From NCBI GenBank assembly GCA_022605405.1, contig JABYQQ010000003.1, forward strand, positions 1,550,001-1,614,000: a stretch of 64,000 nucleotides of DNA, read 5' to 3'. How positions within the stretch are numbered: position 1 is the first letter of the stretch; every line of letters starts with the position of its first letter. The notes beneath the pieces are model-generated. The model was not told the DNA's origin, searched no databases, and saw nothing but the letters and a program-made list of their open reading frames with translations. Source of the stretch: Earliella scabrosa. Taxonomy: Eukaryota > Basidiomycota > Agaricomycetes > Polyporales > Polyporaceae. Position numbers and translations under genes: made by a program. Of this stretch, positions 23,204 through 34,950 are shown piece by piece.

Positions 23204-24670
23204 TCAGATGTTCATCCAGTCGGAGATATTGACATCGGAGAACTGGCCAGCGGTGTACTCGAGCGAAAAGTAGGGGTTGCTCGGCGAGAGCAGGAGAGGA
23301 CGGATGGGCTCCGTGGTTTTGAGGCCATCGTACGCCGGCAGATGGGCGTCGACCTTGACGTCGTAGAGGCTGACAAAAGCAGCGTCCAAAGGACCGAGCT
23401 CGTGGGGGGACTCATCGCCGGGGTACCCAAGGAAATCGCTGGAAAGCGCTCCAAAAGCAGGGCTAAGCGGATCGTGACTAGAGAAAGAGTCCGCTACGCT
23501 GGAGGGCGAGCTAGTCGAGAACGGGTTGGTGAACTCGATCTGCAGAAATGGAAGTCAGCCGATGCGTGATTTGCCGCGATGAACGGAGATACGTACCTCG
23601 CAGTTGTACGCCGGCTCGCCGAGAGAGAAGGGCGGAATCTCGTCAGTGGGCACGAAGTCGTCCACATCGGCGTCGGACAGCGCGGGTGCCTGTACATCGA
23701 CCGCCTCTGGGGACGGGGCCAGGTTGCTAGCACTCGCATTCACAGACGGGGAGTGGTCGATGGCCATGGCGACAGGCTCGTCCAGCTCGACCTTGACCTC
23801 GTGTTTGACCTCGGGCTTGGGGTGGCGAGGCTCACGCGGGCGTGATGCCACCGAAGGCTTCCGAGGAGCAGGCTTGCGCGCCGTCTTGCGACGGGGCGCC
23901 TCCACGTACTCGGATGCGTCGGATGAGTAGTCGTCGTCATCGTCGTCTCCGTCGCCGCCGCGCTTCTCCAGCTTCTTCCGGAGGGCCTCGCCGTCGAAGC
24001 CACGCTGCATGAGGCGCGCCACCTTATGACAGCGCCGGATCTTCTCGGCCTGGTCGTGCTTGGGCTTGGACTTCACGCCGCGGTCTTTGCGGTAGACGGG
24101 AGTGTACTTGTAGCCCGGGTACTTGAGTGCATGCTGCCGCTTCGCCTCGTCGGCCAGTTGCTGCCACGGGACGCGTTCGGCGGGAGTCAGAGCCCTCCAC
24201 CGTATGCCAGCAATGCGGCTGATCTGACGGTGGTCGCGCTCGACCGTGATCCTGGTGCAAAGGTCGGAGCGGAAAAGCATGAACGCGTTGGGCGGACGAG
24301 GGATGTGCGTCGGGTCGCGCTTGCGCGAGTGCGACGAGCGTGCACCGGTGAGCAGTGCGCGTTGAGAGGGGGTAAGCTGGGGAGACTCCGGGTCGACCTC
24401 CGGCTCGCCCGCGTCGTCAGCGGGGGAGAGGGGAGCCGCGGGAGTGGTCGGGGACGGAGACGCAGACGGGGACTCCGGGTACAGGAGGTTGAGGTCGTAG
24501 ATATCGCACTCATCAGTGCCTATACCGAATCGGGTGGGGTCAGTATACTGCTCATGATCGCAGGTAGGCGAGGAGGAGGTTATGTGGATCAGGCACGGGA
24601 ACTCACTGGGATCGCGAGGGGGCTGCCTCGAGATGCGGCGAGATCGGCGGATGTTGCGGAAAGCGGGCAT
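23204..24670 (-). CDS. MATA-type HMG-box transcription factor
   Basis: Sequence-specific HMG-box protein of the MATA/Ste11-like class common in basidiomycetes. From the ATG at 24668-24670 (MPAFRNIRRSRRISR) a short first exon joins TDECDIYDLNLLYPESP. The HMG box is DPTHIPRPPNAFMLFRSDL, then ISRIAGIRWRALTPAERVPW and LADEAKRQHALKYPGYKYTP. It is followed by a basic region, an acidic run of Asp, an AT-hook-poor Lys/Pro/Arg segment, and a last exon from about 23540 to 23204 ending VNISDWMNI. Such factors often control mating or fruiting genes; the specific target is not readable here. All three frames are open across the first exon, so the start is chosen on phase and TATA distance. Confidence 0.82.
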
Positions 24671-25952
24671 TTTGGAGTGCGCGGGTTCGACGACGGGGTC
24701 GGGAGAGGATGAGAGGCGGTTGCTCGAGCACAGAGCTGTACTGCTGTGAGGGAGCCATGGTCTGCGTCGAGCGCGGGTTTATAGAAGGATGTGCCACCCG
24801 AAGGTGTAAACACGATTGCTGTAAACACTGGATGGGGAGGAAGATTTGGGGAACCTCGTGGCCGCCTCGCGGCCGGCGCGTCCTCCCTTGCCGGGACATT
24901 AATGTCCTTCATCCAAGGTTTTGACTTTCTGCGCGCGTGGCGGTTACCTTGTACGTCCTCCCTTCAGTCCAGCGGAAATCCAGCTCGCGGAACCAAATCC
25001 GCCACGGGCGTCTGTGCCCGACGCCACCAGCGGACGGTGGCGGCAGGTGGCGGCGGCTACGGACCCCGTGGCCAAGCCGCTGCTGGCCACAACGCATCTC
25101 ACGACCTGTGACACGATCATCGTCACCGAAGCTGCCTTCGCCGTTGTGTGTGCGTTGTGTGTCCTCCATGGAGACCAAATATTCACCGGCGGACGGCGTT
25201 GGGGGCGTACAACAGATTCGCGCCGCGCAGATGCCCGCACCGTTCCCGACAGCCGGCGCACACGCACCGAGTCCGGGACATTCTCTGCGCAAACCCTGTT
25301 CTCGGTGCTCCATTTTCCATCTATGAGCTGCGACATGCACCGCGCAACGACACGCCCAGGCTCGTGGCGCGGGGCCCAGGGCCCAATATTCGTTTTGGTG
25401 AGAGACGCACGGTTGATCTCGTGAGAGGAGCACCGTACGGCGTCCTGGGAATTGTGCCACCCATCAACATAGAGCGCGTCTAGAAGTACCCGACTTCATT
25501 TCCCTCTAGTAGCGCAGGTAGTAATGACCTATCGAGGACATCAGCGCCTTACATTAGTTAGCGTCATGCCATATCGGCGATACCCAGCACGCCCCCTGCT
25601 TGCGGCCGCCCGTGGGCACTGGTGCCACCCGGGGACTATAGTGACCACCGAGCGTCCGATGCCACACGCACAGTCGAGCATACCACCGCGTACCACCTCC
25701 GCGCGAGTCTTGGGGGTGCTCGACATGCAGGTGCGTTGGAGGCAGCTGGGGTCCGTCCCCGCATCAGAGCATCGAGCAGAACTTCATTTACGCCTGCCCG
25801 TTTGTTCCGTCCTCCACCTGGGAGGGTGCACTACTAGGGTCCGTCTCTTTCCTTTGTGCACCCTTTGCTTTGCGGCGCTTCGAGCCAGCGATCATGTCCC
25901 TAGGACGGGGCCGTGAGCTCATAGATCGCCCCGATAATGTGCAGCGAACGAC
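24671..25952. promoter_or_regulatory. Long GC-rich promoter region of the HMG-box gene
   Basis: About 1.3 kb upstream of the HMG-box gene and downstream of ROK1. Frames stay open on both strands because of high GC, but no domain is visible. A TATA box is at 24778-24783. Confidence 0.45.
24778..24783 (-). promoter_or_regulatory. TATA box of the HMG-box gene
   Basis: On the minus strand the sequence reads TATAAA, about 108 bases before the chosen ATG at 24670. Confidence 0.55.
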
Positions 25953-28003
25953 CTACCTCTTCTTGATCGCGTCCCCCCGTCCCACCCGCCTTGCATTGTT
26001 GACTGCGTCTGCGCGCTTCACCTTGCCCATCTCCCGCCGCTTCATCTTCGACGGCTTCGGAAGCTTCAGGATCCACTCCGGAACGGCAGATCCAGATTGC
26101 AGCAGCACATTGGCGATCCTAAACAGGGATGGCCAGCGGTTTACCCGATCTGTGCGCAGGTCCGAGTCACGGTGACTGCACTTACGTCTTAAGATATGGC
26201 GCATCCTGTTTCGTGAAGTAGGTGATCGCCTTCCCTTCTCTCCCTGCGCGCCCGGTGCGACCTGACATGGAACGCTTGAGCGACTGCATTATGCGCACAG
26301 GCTGCCACCGCGACTTACCAATCCGGTGCACATAGCTCTGCACGCTCTGTGGGAAGTCGTAGTTGATGACTTCACGTACGCCCTTGAAGTCCATACCACG
26401 AGCCATAACCTCGGTGCTAACCATCACCCAGCTTTCTCCGCGGCGCATGCGCGAGACCGCGTCTTCTCGTTCTTTTTTGGTCATACCAGCGTGTAGGCAG
26501 TCGACGTTCGGCACGCCACTGATGACGAGCTCCTCGGCGAGTGACGTCGCGCGCGGCTGGGAGGATACGAAGATGAGCACGGGTGGATTGTAGGGCTGTG
26601 ATAGGTATTGCAGTAGTGTAGGAAGCTTCGATTGGTCGTCGGCAACATAGGTGAGTGATTGCGCGATGAGGGGGAGAGGCGTGTCTCTAGCAGCGAGCTG
26701 TTAGCCAAGCTTTGCAGGAGGAGCGATGAGACCTACTTCAATCCAACCACTACCCGTACTGGATCGCGGAGCATGGACATCGCCACTTTCTCTGCATTGG
26801 CAGGAAGCGTCGCACTGAAGACAGCCTTCTGCACGTTCGGATGTGTGCACGCTGCGATAACCTCTTGTACTTGCTCCAGGAACTCCGTGTCCAGCATGCG
26901 GTCTGCCTCATCCAAGACTAGGTGTCGCACGCTGGAAGACTACTCAGCGTTAATCCTACGGTGTCAAGACGACGACCACTCACTTGTCCAGTTCCAGATT
27001 GCCCGCTTGGAGTGATGCGACAAGCCGCAGCGGAGTGCTGATGATCAGGTCTACAGGTGCGCGCGCACGAAAGCTCTTCAGCCACGCCCACCCGTCATAC
27101 ATGCAGAAGACTGACCAATCTTCTCCCGCACCTTCTTGTCCGCGAGCGTCGCGGCGGTCGCCTTGCTGAACAGCACGATCCGCCACTTGCGCCCCTGCGC
27201 GAGCTTCAGGCACTCGTTGTGAATCTGGTGCGCGAGCTCGCGCGTGGGTGCGAGGATGACCGCGCGCACGCCAGACCCGGCGTCCGACTTTGAGCCTGCG
27301 GCGGGCGCGCCGAGGGCGGACATGACGGGGAGCAGGTACGACAGGGTCTTGCCTGTGCCGGTGGGCGAGATGGCAGCGAGGTCGCGATGCTGGCGTATTT
27401 TGAGAACGCACGCGGGGCTGGGACGGAGAACGAGGGGTGGGGACGTACCTCCATGAGTATAGGGATGCCATATGACTGTATGCCCGTTGGACGCTTGTAT
27501 CCACTCTGCGCGAGGTTCTGCATGAGGTGCGAGGATATGTTGTATCGCTCGCGCAGAGCCTCGAACGTCTCTGCGTGCTCTGGGACGTTGTTGCCCTTCG
27601 TCGTGACGCGGTGTCGCGGCATGGGTGGATCGTCCTCTGTGATCTCCTCCCGGCCTTCCTCCTCCTCGTCTTCGGTCTCCTCATCCTCGTCCTCGTCCTC
27701 ATCCTCGACCTTTCTCTTCTTGCCCTTTGGATCCGCTGCGCCGTCTGCCTCACGGCCTTTTCGTTTCGTGCCCCCGCCTTGCGCATACTTGAAGAAGTCC
27801 AGTTCAGGCGGGAGCTCGCCTTCCGGCGCACGTTTCGATGTGGAAGCCCTGGGCTGCTGGCCCGTCTTGCCCTGCAAGAACTTTGAGCCACGGCAAAGTA
27901 ATGAATATCACGCAGTGCGTACGTTGAAAAGCTGGACGTCCGACTTGAACCTCTGCTTGTCGAACTTCGCCCCTCCCCGGGACAGTAGTTGGAATGCCTC
28001 CAT
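25953..28003 (-). CDS. ROK1: DEAD-box ATP-dependent RNA helicase Rok1 (DDX52 type)
   Basis: Nucleolar DEAD-box helicase of 18S rRNA maturation. ATG at 28001-28003 starts MEAFQLLSRGGAKFDKQRF, the Rok1-type N-terminus. It is followed by an acidic linker (EDEDEDEDEETEDEEEEG), then the Q-motif region GYKRPTGIQSYGIPILM, motif I SPTGTGKTLSYLLP, Ia APTRELAHQ, LIISTPLRLV, motif II VLDEADRMLD, motif III FSATLP, FVSSQPRATSLAEEL, STEVMARGMDFKGV and motif VI with HRIG and RTGRAGREG. It ends in a basic tail (SKMKRREMGKVKRADAV) near 25955. About seven introns. Confidence 0.92.
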
Positions 28004-28988
28004 GCCCGAAAATGCTCGTGTTGGCTTGAGATGTGAGATATAGATGTCGTTGGCAGGTCGTTGGGGCCGTTGCAAATCTCCAAGCCAATTGGAATTTGAG
28101 ATGCACTACCTAGCGCAAGTTCCTGGACTACGAAGTTCCTGGACTACGAAGTAGGACCAGGTTTCCCCTCCGAAAATCCGTGACGTTACATATCGTTACA
28201 TTCGGTGACATTTTGTTACTTACGGTCACGCTTGTTTGTCAGCCAGCTCGGCCCGGTCTCCTCTTGTTTGGGCGTGTAGTGCAGTCGGAGATTTCGGGGT
28301 CCATGGACCGTAGATTAGATATGATAAAGCGTGTGACTTGGTCTTGCCTAGTTGGGCTTTGATTTCGGTACCGTTCTCGGCTGTCCCCGCCGTTACGTAC
28401 CTTCGTCGTACAAGTCGTCTCTCTTGTTTAGCGACCTATACGCAACCCATGTACTATCGGTTCTATCGGTTCGATCTGGCACTGCGCCCACTCCATCGCT
28501 CTCTGATCTCACTCTCTGCTCTCGCATCGTCTTCAACACTTCGTCTGTCCATTGGTGGCCTTTCCCCGCCTTCGCGATCGTACAAATCGACCGACATCCG
28601 ACTGCATTCACTTTCAAGCAGCCACGGAGACGGAGGAGGTGGAGGACAGGATGATGTCAAGCATTGCGGCGGATTGGTAACTACGCCATGAGGTATGTGA
28701 CTGCTTAGAAGTTTTCACCAACCTCCGTCCTCTAAAGCAGACTGCATGTTGCCCAGAGCACCTTCTCTGTTCCCCCTTCGTCTCCCCTCTCTGTCCTGTT
28801 GTCCCTCTCGTCTGCTCCCCTCATTTTCCTGTCATTCTCCTTTGGTATTCCCTCCGCGTTTCTTCGTCAGCGCGAACCGCAGGCCGCCCCTTATTTTGGC
28901 CACCCATTTCTGTCCGTCCCATCGTTTTAGCGGGCGTATCCCGCCCTACAGTCCCCATCTTGCGCTGTGGTTGCTGTTAGTGCTGCAT
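28004..28988. promoter_or_regulatory. Divergent intergenic region with pyrimidine-rich tract
   Basis: Contains a 16-bp direct tandem repeat at 28117-28148, GTTAC-rich sequence around 28185-28230 and a long C/T-rich tract near 28750-28900 that resembles a fungal promoter. No gene is supported. Confidence 0.4.
28117..28148. repeat. Two perfect tandem copies of a 16-bp unit
   Basis: The unit AAGTTCCTGGACTACG occurs twice head to tail, then a third copy starts with AAGT and diverges. It lies about 115 bases upstream of the ROK1 start. Confidence 0.8.
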
Positions 28989-29598
28989 ATGTTCTTACAC
29001 TATCTCTGTCCCCCGACTGATTACGCTTCACCCATTTTGACTAGAGCCGAAGTGAGTTTCCGTCCATGCATCCGATCCATCCCACTGCTGACCCTTGGCT
29101 TCTCCACCCTTGTCCCGGTGCTCGCCACCGTGCCCATGCTCCCGCGTGTCGTCATCTCTAATCTTTATTCCCGCCCCATGTAGGTCCTCTGGGCCATTTC
29201 ATCTGTCCCCAGTAACATGGCGCAGTCCGTTCATGGATTGTCCAACAGCGCAACACCGCTGTGTTCCACCTCGTCCTGTCAGCAGCTCGTTGGGCCGTCG
29301 TTACCACAGGACACTTCGTCGAGCAGCGAGGTCAGTCTTGTGTTGTTACCATTGACGATCGCCCATTAACCACGTTGAAGGGTGTCCTTATTGTGGGTGG
29401 TCACACGCTTGCTGAGGAACCATCTTCGGTCGACTTGGACGCGGCGGTCACACTCATACAGCTCTCCCGCGGCCCCTCCAAAGCTGAAGTTGATGTGCTC
29501 GAGGAACAGGAAGTGATCAGCATGGTAAGATTGGTCGTTCCTTCGCGACCAGTACTGACCTATACCAATAGCTCTTCGATGATGACCCAGTCGGATAA
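28989..29598 (+). CDS. Hypothetical small protein, tentative model
   Basis: No family recognised. In-phase exons: 28989-29050 (MFLHYLCPPTDYASPILTRA), 29184-29330 (VPSNMAQSVHGLSNSATPLC and a Ser/Gln-rich stretch), 29381-29523 (GVLIVGGHTLAEEPSSVDLD, then LSRGPSKAEVDVLEEQEVIS) and 29572-29598 (LFDDDPVG, stop). Donors GTGAGT, GTCAGT and GTAAGA and their acceptors are credible and phases match. The start could lie in an earlier exon. Confidence 0.4.
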
Positions 29599-30557
29599 GA
29601 TCACTGAGGCAGTAATCGCACATAGCAGCCGTACTCCGCGTTGCTCATTTGTGGGGCGTAGATCCTATCTTGTCATTGTGATTTTTTCTGCTTTCGTTGT
29701 TGTTTTCCGTACGTCATGTAGTTTGCCGTTCTCGCTGTTTCACTCTCGATGTGTTGTTCGTATACTTGCTTTCGTGTGGCTGTGTCGATATCAATCCTTC
29801 TTGTTTGCATTGACTGCTTCTGCGCAGATGTCCTGGGTGTGATTTACACGTATTCTAACTAGATGCAGTACCCTGCAAATGCGTGTTGGTGATGTAGCTT
29901 GAATTTATGAGGCCGGTCCACTCGCTACCCTTTCTTCGCCAGTGCTCTCACTCACAGAAATATTGTCAGACTTGAGCCTTTGACTCTATTCTTCTTATAT
30001 CTGCTCACCGTCGGTACTGCAGGACATTGATATTCATGGTCGGGCGCCGGACCGTTGCTGTTCACTTACTCCGAGGATACTGCGGCGACGTTGAATGGAC
30101 TGGTGGCACTCCGGTGCCAATACGAGTTATCAGCAAGTACCTACGTACGTACATCTATCTGGTGGTCCCTCAAGATTTCGAGTGGACACTGGTCTGCGAC
30201 CGCGTGCATACTAGACAAGAGGGTTTAAGAAATAGTGTTTGTGCCGCTCCATGTAACATTCAATGACGCGGCTCGGCGGGACTGGTAAGACGGGGGCGCT
30301 CTCATGGGCTGTAGCCTCTGGATTAGCCTATACGTATGCGTGGGTACGCGCACAGATAGACGCAAAGGGAAGAAGCCTGGTGCGGATGGGAGGCTTGGAA
30401 GAAGATCTACGAGTCACCAGCAGGCTGCGGGCACGGAGGCAGGAAGAATATTGATTTTGGAGGGAAGGCGGGAGGGCGGGAAGACTTCGCAGGAACCCTG
30501 AGGCTGTGTTCAGTGTTAGACACTATTGCCATGGACGAGATGACTCGGGATGCTCAC
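29599..30557. other. Intergenic region, nothing recognised
   Basis: A GGTGKT string near 30270 is in a short frame without helicase or kinase context and is taken as chance. Confidence 0.4.
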
Positions 30558-31514
30558 CTACTCAGAGATCAGTCGGTCCTCGTGCACCTGTACCCCAGCG
30601 CAAGAGCCAGATGCAGCAGTGGCACGCATGCGCGCGCGAGCCGCAACGGTCAACGGCTCTCCAGAAGTGCGCCTTGTACAGCGTGGCGGCGGGCTGTACA
30701 CGACGTGGTTGACCATCCCGAGCGGGATGTCGTACAGCTGCGGGATCGCACCCTGCTGCGCCTGCGCGACATACGGTTTTTCCCTCTCCTTCTCCCTCTC
30801 CTTTTCCATCACCTCTTCCCGCGTATTGCTGACGGTGTGCTTGCTGTCATCTGGAGACGCGGAGAACGCGCGCGCGCGAACTGAATAAGATCGCGGCAGC
30901 GACACGTCAGCTAGTGCAGGTGGCAGATGCGCCTTGGCTCAGCCGTGAGCGTTTCGTGTGCCCTTCGTGATACCTGACGGCGGCCGCGGACAGCAGCACT
31001 AGTAACGGCAGCAGTAGTGGCAGCAGCGGTAGAAGCAGGAGGGGCTGATGCAGAGGTGAGCAGGATGAGCACCATCCCGTACACGGGGATGAGGAGTGAC
31101 CATTCTCTAACAGCATACACACAGGGAGTCGCGAGCATGAACATGAGCATGAGCGTTGACCCGTCGTCCGCCCGAGTCCGATGAGCGACCATCGATGGAT
31201 GTGGATGACGTGCGGACAGACGGTGATTAACGGCCATGGCGTGGGCGCAGAGCGTCAGCGAGTGTATCAGAAGGAAGTAAGCAAGGAAGGGATGGGGGGC
31301 GAACAGGACAGGACACTGGGGTGCGCACGCACCGGTTCGGGTACCATGTCACGCCGAGCGCGAGGATGCACGCGTCAGGGAGGAAGGCCCAAAGAAGGTA
31401 GAGGACGGAGAGGAGGGAGGCGACGAACCCATAGAACTCGGGCGCGCAGCGGCGGCTCTGGGTCTCGGCTGGGTCGAGGGGCGGGTAGGGCGCGAGGGGT
31501 GACGTTGGCGACAT
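30558..31514 (-). CDS. PIG-P subunit of GPI-GlcNAc transferase
   Basis: PIG-P/Gpi19 family, a membrane subunit of the complex that makes GlcNAc-PI, the first step of GPI-anchor synthesis in the ER. The first real ATG is at 31512-31514. The first helix is APEFYGFVASLLSVLYLLWA with LPDACILALGVTWYPNR; an intron then joins EWSLLIPVYGMVLILLTS, the second helix. The family C-terminal motif is clear: QQGAIPQLYDIPLGMVNHVV. The stretch between the second helix and SASPDDSKHTVSN (about 31060-30870) is Ala/Leu repeat-like and its splicing is unresolved. The last residues before 30558 may be an extension. Confidence 0.8.
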
Positions 31515-32209
31515 CGGCACGTTTGGTGGTGTGGCGACAGCGGGTTGGAGGTGAAGACGGCTGAGCCGCTGCCTAGGGAGAGCGAGAGCTCCGAGACCCG
31601 AGCCTGCATCCGCATCCGGTGTGTCTGATCCCGAGGGAGTTTCGGGGAGGGGTTGCTCCCTACTAGCGCTTCTTGGACGTTTTCAGCAGGGATCGTACTA
31701 TACCCTCCGTACCACAACATTGTAATCTATACCACGCCCACGAACCAGGTTATCTGTACCAATACGACACTGCGGGAAGGACCTGGAAGCAAGAGCCAAA
31801 GAGCTACGGTATTCAACTGAGAATCAAAGCTGAGCGGGCCTGCAACGCGTAGGATGCGACAAATCAAACGATATCTTGTGCTGTACACCTGCGTACGGAA
31901 GCCTGAACTAGTGAACCACAGTGACAGTCATACGCAGCGTCTTTGCGACCCCCACGAGCCAGCCTGGAACCTGCGATTCCCCAACGCTGACGGTCATCTC
32001 CCCTGTGCACTGGGGCGGGTCAGAGCGATCGAGGGACTGTGACTGTGTGTCGTTGTGACGTTCCGTGATAGACAGGCATGCACACGGCACGGCGACGGCC
32101 ACCGCCCGGCCGTCTTCGGAGTGCGAGAAGGTTGTGTCCAAGCTATAGTAGGGGACGCAGGGTTTAGCACCAGGGCATGCACGAGAGTCATAAGTAGCCG
32201 TGAGGAGAC
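31515..32209. other. Intergenic region, nothing recognised
   Basis: Lies upstream of PIG-P and downstream of the AT-hook gene. No supported gene or RNA. Confidence 0.35.
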
Positions 32210-34323
32210 CTACTTGATGCACGTATCGACACCTTTCACGATCTCATGCAGCGTCTTGAGCGCAAGTCCCTCGTTGCACGTCGCCTTCGGATCTGCAAGC
32301 ACTGTCCACGAACCGCAGAACACGACCATTCCCTCCGAGCCTTCCTCCTCCTCCTCGTCCGCGAGCAGGAGCACACCCGACGAGGCAACTCTCAGCCCTT
32401 CGTCACCATTGGCCCTGCCTTGAGTTGTGATTTTGGGTGTCGGCGCCTTCAAGAGCGTGCTCTTCAGCGCCGCACATAACCTCGAGCAAAACTGGTACTC
32501 TGCGGCCTTCTCGCCCTCCACAGGTACTGGGCGCCGCTTCGAGGACAACTTACTCACTGACCGCGCGCGGAGTCGCCACTGGAGAGTCGTCATGTCGAGA
32601 TAGTACGGAGATGGAGGGATCGACGCACCCGTACCATCACTGTCACCACGTGCTTGCGAGCGCGACCGGCCGCGTCGCACAGGAGTCTGTTGCGCCTTCT
32701 TCGCTGGGGTTGCTGGACCAGGCACATCTTCGTCCTTGTCTTTCTTGAACGTGTCGGACGCAGGAAGAATGGACGGCAATGGGGCGCTCTTGCGTGGCCG
32801 CCCACGTGGACGCTTTGCGGGGGGTGCCTCGACCATCGGGTTTGCGGACAGCGATACAGGAGCTGCCACACGAGAGGATGGTCCGGCGGACGCCGCCTTC
32901 CGCTCGCGCGCTAGCGTAGTCTTGTTCTTGCTCCCGCGGGGACGGCCACGGCCACGTTTCGGTGGTGGAGAGGCGGTGCCATCGGGTTGGAGGTGCTGTG
33001 CGTCCATGATAGCTTGGGCAGCGAACGCCCGTGCGACTGGTGCGACATCCACAGACTGGTACGCGTTCTCACTGATGGCAGGAGTTTCCGACGTTTGGGC
33101 TGCCTTCTGTCGCTCGCGCGACACTGACTTGGTCGGTCTTGCACGGTTCGCTGGAGTCTTGGGAAGTGGGTTCTTCCGAGGGCGTCCTCGAGGTCGTTTT
33201 GCAGGTACCAGAGCCGCTGGCTCCTCCTCGGTGTTCTCCGCTCCGTCGTTTCGTGTTGGCCGCACATGACTGATCGAGGTCAACTTCGTCGGCGTATGTG
33301 TACTGCGAGAAACAGTTTGACCCGGACCAATTATTCCGCGCCCGCGTCCGCGCGGTCGGCCTGGTTTTCGCTTCACAGAAACGCTGGATGGTCCGGCGTT
33401 GCGGTTATGAGTCCATATATGCGCCATCGTAGCAAGGTTTGAACCATTGCGAACGGGGGTTATGTTGGACGTCGCAGCAAACGAGCGATTCAATGCCTCG
33501 CTAAGAGATAGCTCGGGGCTAGAGGGGGCATGCTTCTGCGATTTCGAAGGGGGTGGCGGGCCCTCTTCAGAGGAAATGGATGGAGTCGGCATCTCGATAG
33601 CTTTGACTTGGCAAGGACGCCCTCTCGAAGGACCGGCGCTCGAGCTCGCAGGGAGTGGCTTGGTGACAGTGCGCTCACCAGTGCGTGGTAGTTTGACATA
33701 AACAGCCGAAAGGCGAGGACGTCTTGGGCTGGCAGAGGATGATGAGCGTCTTACATTGACGCGACCTGCCTCTCCCTCCACTTCGTGCTCCTTTGTCCGC
33801 TGCGACTCTGAACGTTTGGATGGAGATCTAGAGGGTTCTGTTGTTGCTGGCCTCTTCGTACACGTTCTGGACGGCTTCGTGGGTGATATCTCCGGAGAAG
33901 AGTCTCCAGACCCTGGCAGCAGTATATTATGTACCGAGACGGCATGTTGTGTGGCAAATACTCACCTTCAACATTGTCACCGTCCTCGGGCTCTTCTGCA
34001 GCGGAGCTCACGTAGGAACATGCACGCTCACGAGCATACGTCTTGGTGATGCGATCAGTTCTAGTCGGAGTCCTGAATACGTCGTTTTGCGGGGGAGTTG
34101 CGGGCTCGGGATCAGGAACTTCTGGGGAAATCTCCCGTAGCTTCCGTTTGAGTAGCCACGGTGGAGGTTTGCCGATGTATTCTGGCATGAGTGCGAAGAT
34201 TCTTGTTTGACCTAGACTGACGAGATGCACAGGATGGTAAGAGCGGGCTGTGGGACTAAGTAACTCGGGATGAGCACGACGGAATTGTGTTGGCGAGCCA
34301 CATGCCATCTTCCCACGCCTCAT
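32210..34323 (-). CDS. Nuclear protein with four AT-hooks
   Basis: Likely chromatin-associated protein. Two exons: ATG at 34321-34323 (MRRGKMACGSPTQFRRAHPE), then after an intron at about 33963-33919 the long second exon to 32210. Four AT-hook cores are spaced along the chain: KRKPGRPRGRGRG, AKRPRGRPRKNPLP, KRGRGRPRGSKNK and AKRPRGRPRKSAPLP. The N-terminal part has MPEYIGKPPPWLLKRKL and Ser/Pro-rich disorder. The C-terminal 130 residues look folded (LDMTTLQWRLRARSV, EYQFCSRLCAALKSTLL, FCGSWTVLADPKATCNEGLA), but I cannot name a domain. AT-hooks bind the minor groove of AT-rich DNA; the rest is unknown. Confidence 0.78.
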
Positions 34324-34861
34324 GTGATCACATTGCCGCGTGGCTTTCTTTGGTTCTTGGTCTGCCACTGCGTCTGGTGAACAGGCAGTTCAATAGCGGT
34401 TAACGAAGTGATCCAGAGGCCTACCATGCACGGAACATGCATGGAGCACCAGCTTGTCTCTCTCTGAGTAGGAAAGTCGACTGCTCGTGTACTATTTACA
34501 TTGCTGGGGCATTGTATTGACCCGCCGGTGAATTGCGGTGATTCGCGCTGAGGCACTCGGAATCTGACTCGCATTATCAGCTCGCTGAGTAGATACCGTC
34601 GAGCCCGTCCTCCGCAACCTACACTCGTTCTTGGTGTTCTGACCGTTGGGTGTCGGATATCAGCCCTTGGTCACACAGCGTGCGTACGCGAGCCATGAGA
34701 GATGATAAGAGAAATCCGAAAGAAGAATTGAGGAGGGAGACTCTATCTCCTTGGACTTGTCACTTGTTACTTGCCTCCTTCGTGAGTACTGGATGTCCGA
34801 TGACGGAATGGCTGCTGGTAGGCACCTGCTCTGGGCTCCAGCAAGGATATCCATGAAAATG
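34324..34861. other. Intergenic region, nothing recognised
   Basis: Upstream of the AT-hook gene; no supported feature. Confidence 0.35.
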
Positions 34862-34950
34862 TGATGCAGTCACCGGGATTCGAACCCTCGGTCAGCAGGT
34901 CCAAACAAAATGAACACCGACCAAGCCGCAACCAACTACACCAAAGAGAG
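34862..34950 (-). other. Degenerate tRNA-like sequence with A and B boxes
   Basis: On the minus strand an A-box-like TGGTGTAGTTGG (34943-34932) is followed 46 bases later by a perfect B box GGTTCGAATCC (34886-34876). The presumed acceptor strands do not pair and the D and T stems are broken, so this is a tRNA relic or tRNA-derived repeat, not a working tRNA gene. Confidence 0.4.

Noticed and set aside
24909..25460. 183-codon minus-strand frame upstream of the HMG-box gene
   Set aside because: High GC keeps several frames open on both strands; the peptide is low in hydrophobic periodicity and shows no domain.
30263..30454. GGTGKT Walker-like motif
   Set aside because: Short frame, no other NTPase motif and no splice continuation.
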